64,000 nt of DNA from JAPPHA01 sp965220985 (lineage in GTDB: Bacteria; Pseudomonadota; Alphaproteobacteria; Rhodobacterales; Rhodobacteraceae), in assembly GCA_965220985.1 (NCBI GenBank), contig OZ244854.1, forward strand, positions 372,001 to 436,000, in the 5' to 3' direction. The translations under genes and the position numbers were made by a program. Positions 18,085-27,211 of this stretch are shown piece by piece. Numbering within the stretch: position 1 is the first letter of the stretch; each line of letters opens with the position of its first letter. The notes under the pieces are model-generated. The model did no database searches. It was given only the letters and a program-made list of their open reading frames with translations, and was not told the origin of the DNA.

Positions 18085-18388
18085 TCCGCCCCCAAGGACT
18101 GCCCAAGACCGCGTGACGCTTTCCATTGTGAAGCAGCACCCTAACTGCCCAATGACCTCATGCCGAAGAATGACCGCCCCAAGGAACTGCGTTTGCCCCA
18201 CGAATTCATTCCGCATCGCACCTCCCCGCCGAAGGCAAATTGCACTTCCTGAAGTTGCACGCTATGCCCCCGCACGGATCGTGCAGACGAAAATTGGCGC
18301 ATGTTCCGTGTCTTGAGACAGAGTGAAGCCGCAGCGCCGTGATCGTTGCGGGTCCGGACCGCCGCAGCAAACCAGGGATAGTAGTTGC

Positions 18389-19561
18389 ATGGACTTTGAC
18401 CAAATTATCGAGCGCCGCCGGACGCATTCCATGAAGTGGGACATGATGCAGGCCCTCTACGGGATTTCGCCGAAAAACGGGATTCCGATGTGGGTCGCAG
18501 ACATGGAGTTCAAGCCGCCTGCCTCGGTTCAACGTGCAGTTCTCGACATGGGTGAGCACGGTGTCTTCGGGTACTATGGTGATGATCTGTCTTACCGTGA
18601 GGCGATCAGGAACTGGCTCGATCGCCGCCATGGCTGGACAGTGGACACCGACTGGATCTTCACCGCGCACGGTTTGGTCAATGGCACAGCGATGTGCATT
18701 GACGCATTCACCGAGCCAGGTGATGAAATTGTCCTGTTCTCGCCGGTCTATCATGCGTTTTCGAGGGTCATTCGGGCGTCAGGTCGAGAGGTCGTCGAGT
18801 GTGAACTGGTCAATGATTCCGGTCGTTACGTCATGGATTTCGACGCTTATGACGCCCAGATGACCGGCCAGGAAACAATGGCCATCCTGTGTTCGCCACA
18901 CAATCCCGGCGGTCGAGTTTGGACCCCTGAAGAACTTCGCGACCTCGTTCGGTTTTGCGAGCGCCATGACCTGCTGCTCGTGTCCGATGAGATTCATCAG
19001 GATCTGGTTTTTCCCGGGCACCGTCATGTTCCGACAGCTGTTGCCGCACCGTCATCTGAGCCTCGTCTGGTGACGCTTACGGCAGCGACCAAGACTTTCA
19101 ACATTGCCGGATGCCACACAGGGAACGTGATCATCGCCGACAAATCTCTTCGCGCGCGTTTCGGAAAACGCATGGCCGGCCTTGGAATTTCTCCCGGCAG
19201 TTTCGGCCCGATGATGGTGGAAGCGGCGTACAACGAAGGAGAGAAATGGCTCGACGAGCTGATCGGCTATCTTGATGGCAACCGACAACTCTTCGACCAG
19301 TGCATGAATTCGATCCCCGGGATCGTATCAATGCCACTTGAGGCCACCTACTTGGCGTGGGTGGATTTTTCCGGCACCGGGCTTGGCGAGGCAGAAATTC
19401 TCGAACGCATCGAGGGGCGAGCGTCCATCGCTCCGAGCCATGGCAAATCGTTCGGTCGTGGCGGCGAGCAGTTCATGCGTTTCAACTTTGCCTGCCAGAG
19501 GTCGGTGCTGGAAGAGGCACTCGAGCGAATTCAACGTGCATTTTCCGACCTCACCGGTTGA
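18389..19561 (+). CDS. PatB/MalY-type PLP-dependent aminotransferase or C-S lyase
   Basis: A 390-residue fold type I PLP enzyme of the MalY/PatB (cystathionine beta-lyase) group. It starts MDFDQIIERRRTHSMKWDMM and shows IPMWVADMEFKPP, the substrate-pocket Tyr in FGYYGDD, CSPHNPGGRVWTPEEL, DEIHQDLVFPGH, and the PLP lysine in LTAATKTFNIAG. The C-terminal HGKSFGRGGEQFMRFNFAC with the carboxylate-binding Arg is complete. It likely cleaves cysteine-S-conjugates or cystathionine. ATG at 18389 is chosen because the GTG-initiated extension is not family-like. Confidence 0.88.
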   Translation: MDFDQIIERRRTHSMKWDMMQALYGISPKNGIPMWVADMEFKPPASVQRAVLDMGEHGVFGYYGDDLSYREAIRNWLDRRHGWTVDTDWIFTAHGLVNGTAMCIDAFTEPGDEIVLFSPVYHAFSRVIRASGREVVECELVNDSGRYVMDFDAYDAQMTGQETMAILCSPHNPGGRVWTPEELRDLVRFCERHDLLLVSDEIHQDLVFPGHRHVPTAVAAPSSEPRLVTLTAATKTFNIAGCHTGNVIIADKSLRARFGKRMAGLGISPGSFGPMMVEAAYNEGEKWLDELIGYLDGNRQLFDQCMNSIPGIVSMPLEATYLAWVDFSGTGLGEAEILERIEGRASIAPSHGKSFGRGGEQFMRFNFACQRSVLEEALERIQRAFSDLTG

Positions 19562-19701
19562 CGAATTGATCAATGACCACGATATCGTCCGTGTTGGTCG
19601 CAAAATCAAACCTAACAGCGAACCACTCACCATGGACGAGCTCGAAGGCTTGCCATTCGTCCTAAACTGACAGCTATTGTCGAATTCACCGGAGTCTCCA
19701 A

Positions 19702-20676
19702 ATGAGTTTCAAGGTCCAGCCTGCCGCCCCTGCGCGGCTCAATCGCTGCCAGTTGTTCGGGCCAGGATCGCGCCCCGATCTCTTTGAAAAAATGGCCCGT
19801 TCCGATGCGGATGTCGTCAACATCGATCTTGAGGACAGTGTTGCGCCCGCCGACAAACCGACCGCACGCAAGAATGCGATTGACGCCGTCAATTCGATCG
19901 ACTGGGGAAACAAAACGCTCAGCGTGAGAATCAACGGCCTCGATTCGCCCTTCTGGTACCGTGATGTGGTCGATGTGCTCGAATCGACCGGCGACCGTCT
20001 GGATCTCTTGATGATACCGAAAGCGGGCAACGCTGCCGACATCTATGCCGTTGACGCACTCGTGTCCTCGATTGAGTCCGCCATCAATCGAAAGCGGAGA
20101 GTCGGATTCGAGGCCATAATCGAGACCGCCGCCGGCCTCATGAACGTCGATGCAATCGCGTCAGCCAGCCCTAGACTGCAAGCAATTAGTCTCGGGGCTG
20201 CAGACTTTGCTGCATCCATGGGAATGCAGACCACGGGAATCGGTGGAACGCAGTCAAACTATTACATGATTTCGAATTCGGATGATGTGTCGCCACGGAC
20301 CTTCCACTGGCCGGATCCGTGGCATGCCGCAACAGTCGCAGTGGTCGGTGCCTGCCGGACGCACGGCCTGTTGCCGGTCGACGGGCCGTTTGGAGATTTT
20401 TCGGATCCGGACGGATTTGTTGCGCAGGCGAAACGCGTGGCCACTCTTGGGATGGTCGGGAAATGGGCGATTCACCCCTCCCAGATCAAACTGGCGAATT
20501 CCGTTTTTACACCTTCGGATGAGGCGGTAAACGAGGCGCGCGAGATTCTCGAGGTGATGGCACAGGCCGAGCGTGAAGGTCAGGGGGCGGCAACGTATAA
20601 GGGCAAACTGGTTGACATCGCTTCGATCAAACAGGCCCAGGTTATCGTTCGCCAAGCTGAGATGATCGGACTTTGA
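19702..20676 (+). CDS. mcl1: L-malyl-CoA/beta-methylmalyl-CoA lyase (CitE-like)
   Basis: A 324-residue protein of the HpcH/HpaI-CitE family, closely resembling malyl-CoA lyase Mcl1. Features are LNRCQLFGPGSRPDLFEKMARSDADVVNIDLEDSVAP with the Mg-binding Asp, IETAAGLMNVDAIA with the catalytic Glu, SLGAADFAASMGMQTTG, WHWPDPWH-type segment and KWAIHPSQI. It splits malyl-CoA or methylmalyl-CoA into glyoxylate and acetyl- or propionyl-CoA, as in the ethylmalonyl-CoA pathway or serine cycle. Glyoxylate chemistry also fits the glcDEF genes at 46-50 kb. The gene symbol is by resemblance. Confidence 0.85.
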   Translation: MSFKVQPAAPARLNRCQLFGPGSRPDLFEKMARSDADVVNIDLEDSVAPADKPTARKNAIDAVNSIDWGNKTLSVRINGLDSPFWYRDVVDVLESTGDRLDLLMIPKAGNAADIYAVDALVSSIESAINRKRRVGFEAIIETAAGLMNVDAIASASPRLQAISLGAADFAASMGMQTTGIGGTQSNYYMISNSDDVSPRTFHWPDPWHAATVAVVGACRTHGLLPVDGPFGDFSDPDGFVAQAKRVATLGMVGKWAIHPSQIKLANSVFTPSDEAVNEAREILEVMAQAEREGQGAATYKGKLVDIASIKQAQVIVRQAEMIGL

Positions 20677-20925
20677 GGAAAGTTCGGCGGTTGCCCGATT
20701 GAGGCTTCGAATGTGTATCGACTCCGAACCCGCCGTGACGGGATCAATGCTTGCAATGCTTCGCAATCGTTGGCGGGCCGGGCTGGCCCCACAACGCGGT
20801 CGTGATTTTGCGGTCGACGTGACACAGGCGAGAACATCTTGCATCATGTCGAGGGGCAACACAGAAGCGGAAATCTGTAGGTCCGGCTCGTTTCGAAAAG
20901 TGTGCCAGACTTTGGTTGATTGAGC

Positions 20926-21876
20926 ATGCAGCATTTTCTTGAATTCGAAAAACAGGTCGCCGAGATCGAGGCGAAGGCCGCCGACTTGCGTTCGATGATG
21001 CAGGAGACCTCCGACCTCGATCTGTCGGACGAGGCGGACAAACTGGACGAACGTGCCATCAAAATGCTGAAAGACACGTATTCGTCGCTGGATCCGTGGC
21101 AAAAATGTCTGGTGGCCAGGCATCCTGAACGACCGCATTGCCGCGACTACGTCGAAAACCTGTTCAACGAGTTCACCTCGCTGGCGGGAGATCGAAAATT
21201 CGCTGATGACCATGCGATGATCGGCGGACTCGCACGGTTCGACGACGAACCTGTGGTCATCATCGGCCACGAAAAGGGCCACGACACCAACACTCGCCTT
21301 CGACACAATTTCGGCATGGCAAGACCCGAAGGGTACCGAAAAGCGGTCCGTCTGATGGAACTCGCCAATACCTTTTCGATCCCGATCATCACGTTGGTGG
21401 ACACGCCGGGGGCATACCCGGGCAAGGGCGCGGAGGAACGAGGACAGTCCGAGGCAATCGCCCGCTGCACGGAAACATGCTTGCGGGTGAGCGTTCCCAT
21501 CCTGTCCGTCATCATTGGGGAAGGAGGCTCCGGTGGTGCTGTTGCGATCGCGACTGCAGACCGCATCGCGATGCTCGAACACTCGATCTACTCGGTCATC
21601 TCGCCCGAAGGTTGCGCCTCCATTCTTTGGAAGGATGCGGAGAAAATGCGAGAGGCCGCGACTGCATTGAAACTCACCGCTCAGGATCTTCAGAAACTCG
21701 GAGTGATCGACGAGGTTATTTCAGAACCCGTTGGCGGAGCTCAACGGGGGAAAAAACAGGCGATCAATAGTGTTGGGGATTGGTTATCGAAGTCGCTTCG
21801 AGAATTGAATTCAATGAAATCTCAAGATCTGCTCCAAGCCCGCCGAGAGAAATTCCTCGCAATGGGTTCCGTCTGA
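20926..21876 (+). CDS. accA: Acetyl-CoA carboxylase carboxyltransferase subunit alpha
   Basis: A 316-residue AccA, the subunit that with AccD transfers CO2 from carboxybiotin to acetyl-CoA. Motifs: MQHFLEFEKQVAEIEAKAADLR at the N-terminus, RNFGMARPEGYRKAVRLM-like RHNFGMARPEGYRKA, TLVDTPGAYPGKGAEERGQSEAIA, IIGEGGSGGAVAIA and YSVISPEGCASILWKD. ATG at 20926 is chosen over a TTG two codons upstream. The 249 bp in front hold no gene that I recognise. Confidence 0.97.
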   Translation: MQHFLEFEKQVAEIEAKAADLRSMMQETSDLDLSDEADKLDERAIKMLKDTYSSLDPWQKCLVARHPERPHCRDYVENLFNEFTSLAGDRKFADDHAMIGGLARFDDEPVVIIGHEKGHDTNTRLRHNFGMARPEGYRKAVRLMELANTFSIPIITLVDTPGAYPGKGAEERGQSEAIARCTETCLRVSVPILSVIIGEGGSGGAVAIATADRIAMLEHSIYSVISPEGCASILWKDAEKMREAATALKLTAQDLQKLGVIDEVISEPVGGAQRGKKQAINSVGDWLSKSLRELNSMKSQDLLQARREKFLAMGSV

Positions 21877-21979
21877 ACCGACTTCCCACATGCGCCAAGG
21901 CTGCCCCGCATCGCCGCATGGCGAAGCATCGATGCGGCCCTTTATGGTGCGTCCAGCGCTGAATTGATCGTGCACTGGG

Positions 21980-22714
21980 TCATTTTTCCAACGCTTCCTG
22001 AGACAGCCGACTCGATGCCTGCTCTATTTCGCTTTCGATCGTGCCCATGAATTCGTCCCGGTTCATGCCGGTCGGGACGACAGTGAGGTATTCCACGACT
22101 GCCAGCCCGGGTTTTCGCAATATGGAGCGTGGAGGCCAGAAGTGCCCGACATTCGTGGCTGACAAAATGCACGGCTTGGAGTGACGTTGATAGATCAAGA
22201 ACGCCCCAGCTTTGTAGGGCGCTGACTCGCCCGGCCCGACACGTGTGCCCTGCGGATAAATGATTAGTTGGTAATCGTTGCCAGCCGCCTTTGTGACGCC
22301 GGCGTTAATCCTGTCTGTCGCACGAGCACGGTCTTTCCGGTTGATCGGGGTGCAGCCGATCCGCATCGCGTAGAAACCGAAGATCGGTATCCATGCCAAT
22401 TCCCTTTTCATGATGAACTGGGGGCGGTCGAGGCTGCCCATGTGCAGAATGACGTCGAGAAACGACTGGTGTTTGGAGACAACGGCCACATCGCCAGTCG
22501 GGATCTGTCCACGGACTTCGCATCGAATCCCGCACAGGAAACGCAACAACCAGATGATATGACGACAGTAGAGTTTCATGAAATAGTACGCCATGTTTCG
22601 GGAAACAGCGGCCGCTGGCGCTCCGATGATCCCGAGAACCAGCATCCAAACGTACATGATCGTGATGAAAAGCAGAGATCTGACGACCAGAAACGTGTGG
22701 TTCACTCGACTCAA
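21980..22714 (-). CDS. plsC: 1-acyl-sn-glycerol-3-phosphate acyltransferase
   Basis: A 244-residue membrane-associated acyltransferase. An N-terminal hydrophobic segment (FLVVRSLLFITIMYVWMLVLGIIGA, 8-32) anchors it. The catalytic block is SKHQSFLD (HX4D) and the substrate block is IYPQGTRVGPGE (family motif PEGTR with Gln). A PINRKDRARA segment lies between. It makes phosphatidic acid in phospholipid synthesis. It converges with accA. Confidence 0.93.
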   Translation of the reverse strand: MSRVNHTFLVVRSLLFITIMYVWMLVLGIIGAPAAAVSRNMAYYFMKLYCRHIIWLLRFLCGIRCEVRGQIPTGDVAVVSKHQSFLDVILHMGSLDRPQFIMKRELAWIPIFGFYAMRIGCTPINRKDRARATDRINAGVTKAAGNDYQLIIYPQGTRVGPGESAPYKAGAFLIYQRHSKPCILSATNVGHFWPPRSILRKPGLAVVEYLTVVPTGMNRDEFMGTIESEIEQASSRLSQEALEK

Positions 22715-22991
22715 CCCTTTGGTATTTCGACTGTTCAGCGTTCTTCATGCAACCGGGCGGCTCCATTCACAACCCATTTGGTGATTCGTGGCAAACTCAA
22801 ACCTTCCGTTGACCTTCGCATCCAGAGTTGCGTTCAGCCGTGATGGTTGAGGTGCAGTCGAATCCAACTCCTGAGGTCACGGCGACCCAGGGAGACCCAA
22901 TCGTACCATCTCTTTGGTTTCATTGGTTCTTGAAAGGTCGTATCAACTCGAATCATTTTGCAGTCATAATGCATGCGAAAGGACGACTGGG

Positions 22992-23228
22992 ATGGGAACG
23001 CTGACAATCAGAAATCTGGACGATCACATCATCGAAAGGCTGAAGGCACAGGCAAAAGTCAACCACAGATCACTGGAAGGTGAGGTGCGTCACCTATTGA
23101 CACACCAGTTTGATCGCCGTGCACAAATCATGGAGTTTCGTCGTCGAACCGATCAACTGATGTCGACCGCCACCAAGACGGCAAAAACCGACAGCGTTGA
23201 GCTGATTCGCGAGGACCGTGATCGTTGA
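22992..23228 (+). CDS. FitA/VapB-type ribbon-helix-helix antitoxin
   Basis: A 78-residue protein starting MGTLTIRNLDDHIIERLKAQAKVNHRSLEGEVRHLLTHQF, the usual FitA-like Arc/RHH DNA-binding antitoxin pattern, followed by a basic and acidic tail that would bind the toxin groove. The start at 22992 is preferred because the upstream extension adds unrelated residues. Its stop overlaps the TTG start of the PIN toxin by 4 bp, the standard type II toxin-antitoxin arrangement. Confidence 0.88.
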   Translation: MGTLTIRNLDDHIIERLKAQAKVNHRSLEGEVRHLLTHQFDRRAQIMEFRRRTDQLMSTATKTAKTDSVELIREDRDR

Positions 23229-24034
23229 GTCTTACTTTAGACGCGAGCGTTGCAACCAAATGTTTCGTTGAAGAGTCGGGATCAACTGACGGACGACTAC
23301 TACTGAGCCCACGCATCACCTTACGTGCACCTGACCTCATGTTGATGGAGTATGCGAACGTCATCTGGAAACGAGTTCAAAGGGGCGATCTGACCAATCC
23401 CGAAGCGTATTTCGGTCTCCTCCCACTTCTGTCTGCCATTGTTTCATTGGTGCCAGACCGAGAACTCGTGATGCGTGCGTCCCAGATTTCGGCCATGATG
23501 GATCACCCAATTTACGATTGCCTGTATATTGGTTGCGCAGAATCAACCGGATCTGGGCTCATAACTGCCGACATCCGCTTTGCTAAGAAATGTGCCGTCG
23601 TTTCTGAAGGACCAATGTGCATCCTGTTAGGATCATCAGTCGCACGAAGGCAGCTCGAGGCTGCTGCATATGCTCCCGCAATCACATTTCCTCAAATCGA
23701 ACGCCTTGCGGAAGCATTTGATCTATTCGACCGGACGCAGCGTCACGTTCTCGAGAAATTTCCTCTTGCCGAAATTGACTCGCAATCCGGCACGAATCAG
23801 ACCCGTGAGTTCGTTCACGAATCTCCATCGTACAAACGCCTACTTTCCGAAATTCGTCAGCTAAACGCCGAACAATACATTGACCTCCTTGCGCTGGGTT
23901 GGATGGGAGCGAACGAGTCGTCAGATTGGACCAAATGCTTCGAGCGTGCAGAGGAAATGACGGTGACCCGCGGAGTCGACCCAGATTATTCGGCGCGTTA
24001 TGGGAATATTGGCTCAGAGGATATGGGAGGGTGA
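23225..24034 (+). CDS. VapC-like PIN toxin with C-terminal DUF3775-like domain
   Basis: 269 residues. The first 130 form a VapC/FitB-like PIN ribonuclease with all four acidic positions: Asp6 (LTLDASVATKCFVEE), Glu42 (LMLMEYANVIWK), Asp98 (HPIYDCLYIGCAE) and Asp116 (LITADIRFAKK). A linker leads to a second domain at about 145-265. Its core PSYKRLLSEIRQLNAEQYIDLLALGWMGANESSDWTKCFERAEE resembles DUF3775, normally a free-standing alphaproteobacterial protein. A normal VapC is about 130-140 residues, so the C-terminal half is extra. TTG start coupled to the antitoxin. The domain identity is from memory of the family pattern. Confidence 0.8.
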   Translation: MSLTLDASVATKCFVEESGSTDGRLLLSPRITLRAPDLMLMEYANVIWKRVQRGDLTNPEAYFGLLPLLSAIVSLVPDRELVMRASQISAMMDHPIYDCLYIGCAESTGSGLITADIRFAKKCAVVSEGPMCILLGSSVARRQLEAAAYAPAITFPQIERLAEAFDLFDRTQRHVLEKFPLAEIDSQSGTNQTREFVHESPSYKRLLSEIRQLNAEQYIDLLALGWMGANESSDWTKCFERAEEMTVTRGVDPDYSARYGNIGSEDMGG

Positions 24035-24174
24035 GATCTCTTGTCTCAGACGCGTCGCCAACATCGGAAGACTCGTAGGGAAGACAACGCTGTTTGACAC
24101 AAGCCACAGTCGTTATCGGTCGGACAGCAGTTCCTCGTTGCCAACAAGCCGGCGGAACATCGGAGGGCCAATTC

Positions 24175-24585
24175 GTGCAACGCTCGACCAGTGATCACGA
24201 GAACGAACGCGAATACCGCGAACTTTCCGACGACACAAAGCAGATACTTCGCCAGGAGGCCAGGTTTTCCGGGGCCAGCGTTCCCGGCGACAAAGCCGAG
24301 CAAGTACGCTCTGAACACTCTCCATCAAAACAGCCTCGAGAAAAAACCCGCTCCAAGGGATGGTTCAGGCTTGGATTCACAGCCGCAATATTTCTCGCTT
24401 GCGCGCTTGCCGTCGTTTACAGGCATGGCGAGGCTATCAGCGAAAATTATCCTGCACTCGAAAAAGGTATCGTGACGTATTCGGAAATCGTGGACCGCGG
24501 TCATCAAATTGCGGCAGAAAACCTCCGATGGCTGGGTGAAAACGCAGACGTCATGACAGATGGGCTGGAAGACATGGTGCGTTGA
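24175..24585 (+). CDS. Small single-pass membrane protein, related to C-terminus of zinc-ribbon (MJ0042/DUF3426) proteins
   Basis: A 136-residue protein beginning at a GTG with a GGAGGG ribosome site 7 nt upstream (24162-24167). The cytoplasmic N-terminal half is charged (ELSDDTKQILRQEARFSGA). One membrane helix follows (RLGFTAAIFLACALAVVY) and then a periplasmic tail (ENYPALEKGIVTYSEIVDRGHQ). The order resembles the C-terminal part of alphaproteobacterial zinc-ribbon membrane proteins, but no CXXC zinc ribbon is present. It is therefore either a shortened derivative or a separate family. Function unknown. Confidence 0.6.
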   Translation: MQRSTSDHENEREYRELSDDTKQILRQEARFSGASVPGDKAEQVRSEHSPSKQPREKTRSKGWFRLGFTAAIFLACALAVVYRHGEAISENYPALEKGIVTYSEIVDRGHQIAAENLRWLGENADVMTDGLEDMVR

Positions 24586-24661
24586 AATGCCCTGGTCCCT
24601 GCCCAGCTTGCCCGTTTCGACCAGAATGGCCGTGCATCGATTCCCCACTTTAGTCTCTGCG

Positions 24662-24716
24662 CAACAATGGTTAGTTCCAGTTTGGAGACAACTATTGTTG
24701 AAACTGGGAACGGAGG
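24662..24716 (+). promoter_or_regulatory. Hairpin with alternative pairing next to the ribosome site of the dehydrogenase gene
   Basis: GTTCCAGTTT (24674-24683) pairs with AAACTGGGAAC (24701-24711) with one bulged base, and CAAC/GTTG (24689-24692, 24697-24700) extends it around a TATT loop. CAACAAT (24662-24668) can instead pair with ATTGTTG (24694-24700). The structure ends directly at the GGAGG (24712-24716) that serves the ATG at 24727. It may be an operator or an RNA element controlling translation. Confidence 0.4.
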
Positions 24717-24726
24717 AAATGGCATC

Positions 24727-27147
24727 ATGAATTCGAGCTATCGCGTTGTTGTCATCGGCGGGGGCGTCGTTGGAGCTTCTGTACTCTACCACCTGGCAAA
24801 GTTTGGATGGGGGGACGTCGCGCTCATCGAGCGGTCGGTTCTGACAGCGGGCTCGTCGTGGCACGCAGCCGGGGGAATTCACGCCCTCAATGCAGACCCA
24901 AACATGGCTGCGCTCCAAGCTTACACGATTGATCTACTGTCCGAGATCGAGCGAGAGTCCGGCCAGGAGATTGGGCTCCACATGACAGGCGGAGTAACTC
25001 TCGCATCAGCAGCACCCCGGTGGGAGTGGCTACAGGCAACCCACAAGATATTCCAGACGATCGGGATCGAGGATTGCCATCTCATGACACCCGAAGAGGT
25101 CAAGGATCGCTGTCCAATCATCAGCACAGATGGGGTTGTTGGTGGCCTTTGGGCAGACCGGGAAGGATACATTGATACAACCGGAACGGTTCACGCATAT
25201 GCGGGTGCCGCCCGCAAACATGGTGCAGACGTCATCGAACACAACCGTGTTGTTGACCTCAAACAGCGACACGATAGTAGCTGGGACGTGATCACAGAAA
25301 ACGGGACCGTTCACGCCGAGCATGTCGTCAACGCCGCCGGTTTGTGGGCCAAGCAGGTTGGACGGATGGCGGGACTGGACCTGCCGCTATCGCCGCTCGC
25401 CCACCACTACTTGGTTACTGAAGAAATCCCTGAGGTTGCGGCACTGGACTTCGAGTTGCCCATGACGATCGATCTCGAGGGTTTCACGTACATGCGGCAA
25501 GACCAAAACGGAATCCTTATCGGGATTTACGAGATCGACCACCAGCATTGGAACATCGATGGCGCACCGTGGGATTACGGATTCGAACTCATCCAGGAGG
25601 ACCTTGATCGGATCGAGAACGAACTGATCATGGCGAACCGCCGGTATCCCATTCTCGAAAGGACAGGGATTCGCAACTGGGTTAATGGGGCGTTTACGTT
25701 TTCTCCTGACGGCAATCCGCTCGTAGGCCCGATCAGAGGGCTGAAAAACTACTGGCTGGCGTGCGGTGTCATGGCTGGGTTCCTTCAGGGTGGCGGCGTC
25801 GGCAAGACGCTTGCCGAATGGATCATTCACGGTGAGCCCGAGAACGATGCCTGGTCGATGGATATTGCCCGTTACGGATCCTTTGCGTCAAACCGAGAGT
25901 ACATTCGCCAGACCACCGGGCAGTTCTATTCCCGCCGCTTCGTCATGACCTACCCAAACGAGCAGCTGCCTGCTGGGCGCCCGCTTCGAAAAGCCCCTGC
26001 CTACGATGCCATGACCAAAGCAGGCGCTGTTTGGGGATGCAGTTGGGGACTAGAAGTGCCGTTGGTGTTTTCTCCGCCAGGATTTTCCGAAACCCCGACA
26101 TTGCGACGATCGAATGCTTTTCCGTTGGTGGCTGAGGAGTGCCACGCAGTTCGTAACGAAGTTGGTCTCTTGGATATATCTGGATTCTCGCGATTTCGGG
26201 TCACAGGAGCCGACGCTCATGCATGGCTTGACCGGGTCATGGCAGGACGATTGCCTAGGCCGGGTCGCGTCGCGCTTTCGCCCATGTTGGGTCACGATGG
26301 TCGGCTCAAGGGCGACTTGACCGTGTTCAACTGGGGGCAGAACGAATGGTGGATCATGGGGTCCTATTACCTACGGGAATGGCATATGCGCTGGTTCACG
26401 GACCACGTTTCCGCCAGGGACGATGTGCGGATCGAGGATATTTCTGATTCGGTCGTTGGGTTTTCGATCTCGGGACCAAATTCTCGGGAGGTTCTGGAAA
26501 AGCTGACACATGAAGATGTCTGCAATTCAAGCATGTCATTCATGTCTTGCCGCACGCTGGACGTGGGTTTGATCCGAGCAAGGGTTGGTCGGTTGTCCGT
26601 GTGCGGTGAACTCGGATACGAAATAAATTGCAACGCCTCGGAGCATATTGAACTCAGGAACATTCTACTCGAAGCGGGCGCGGATTTAGGGCTCAGGGAA
26701 TTCGGATACTATGCGCTTAACTCGCTGAGATTGGAAAAAAGTTTTGGAATCTGGTCGGCTGAGTTCACACAGCGGTACACTGCGGGCATGACTGGGCTCG
26801 ATCGCTGGATAGACTACTCGAAAGGCGGCTTTGTCGGAGAAACAGCAGCCCTAGCGGAACGTGACCAAAACGCTCATTCTCATCGCCTGGTAACTCTTCA
26901 GATTGATACGCGAGACTCCGATGCGTCCGGTTTCGAGCCTGTATGGAGTGGAGACCAAAGGGTGGGGTTCATTACGTCCGGCGGGTACGGACACACCGTC
27001 AAGAAAAGCCTAGCGATGGCATTAGTCGAACCGGAATTCGCAGAGACCGGAACTGAAGTTTCTGTCCATGTCGTTGCTGACAAGTTTCCCGCACGTGTTG
27101 TCGCCAGATCACCCTATGACTCGTTAGGAAGTGCGATGCGTCAGTGA
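24727..27147 (+). CDS. Dimethylglycine/sarcosine dehydrogenase-like FAD-GcvT protein
   Basis: An 806-residue two-module enzyme. The N-terminal DAO-type FAD domain begins YRVVVIGGGVVGASVLYHLAKFGW (dinucleotide fold) and includes SSWHAAGGIHAL, where the His is the usual flavin-attachment region of dimethylglycine dehydrogenases. From about residue 430 a GcvT-like folate-binding module follows (GLLDISGFSRFRVTGADAHAWLDRVMAG, then ELGYEINCNA and SLRLEKSFGIW near the end). These enzymes demethylate glycine betaine derivatives and pass C1 units to tetrahydrofolate. The start at 24727 has GGAGG 10 nt upstream. Substrate specificity is uncertain. Confidence 0.88.
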   Translation: MNSSYRVVVIGGGVVGASVLYHLAKFGWGDVALIERSVLTAGSSWHAAGGIHALNADPNMAALQAYTIDLLSEIERESGQEIGLHMTGGVTLASAAPRWEWLQATHKIFQTIGIEDCHLMTPEEVKDRCPIISTDGVVGGLWADREGYIDTTGTVHAYAGAARKHGADVIEHNRVVDLKQRHDSSWDVITENGTVHAEHVVNAAGLWAKQVGRMAGLDLPLSPLAHHYLVTEEIPEVAALDFELPMTIDLEGFTYMRQDQNGILIGIYEIDHQHWNIDGAPWDYGFELIQEDLDRIENELIMANRRYPILERTGIRNWVNGAFTFSPDGNPLVGPIRGLKNYWLACGVMAGFLQGGGVGKTLAEWIIHGEPENDAWSMDIARYGSFASNREYIRQTTGQFYSRRFVMTYPNEQLPAGRPLRKAPAYDAMTKAGAVWGCSWGLEVPLVFSPPGFSETPTLRRSNAFPLVAEECHAVRNEVGLLDISGFSRFRVTGADAHAWLDRVMAGRLPRPGRVALSPMLGHDGRLKGDLTVFNWGQNEWWIMGSYYLREWHMRWFTDHVSARDDVRIEDISDSVVGFSISGPNSREVLEKLTHEDVCNSSMSFMSCRTLDVGLIRARVGRLSVCGELGYEINCNASEHIELRNILLEAGADLGLREFGYYALNSLRLEKSFGIWSAEFTQRYTAGMTGLDRWIDYSKGGFVGETAALAERDQNAHSHRLVTLQIDTRDSDASGFEPVWSGDQRVGFITSGGYGHTVKKSLAMALVEPEFAETGTEVSVHVVADKFPARVVARSPYDSLGSAMRQ

Positions 27148-27175
27148 CCAGAGTTCACCGCCATGCTCGTGTGGA

Positions 27176-27211
27176 CTTTCGGGTAGACCCCAATTCCTGA
27201 TCCGCTACTTT
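27176..27211 (+). repeat. Decayed CRISPR repeat at the 5' (trailer) end of the array
   Basis: Exactly 66 bp before the first full repeat, this 36-bp stretch matches the repeat at 24 of 36 positions without gaps, including GACCCC and CTGA. It shares the T at position 4 with the first full repeat. The 30 bp at 27212-27241 would be its spacer. It is an old, mutating terminal unit, marking the end opposite to spacer acquisition. Confidence 0.85.
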
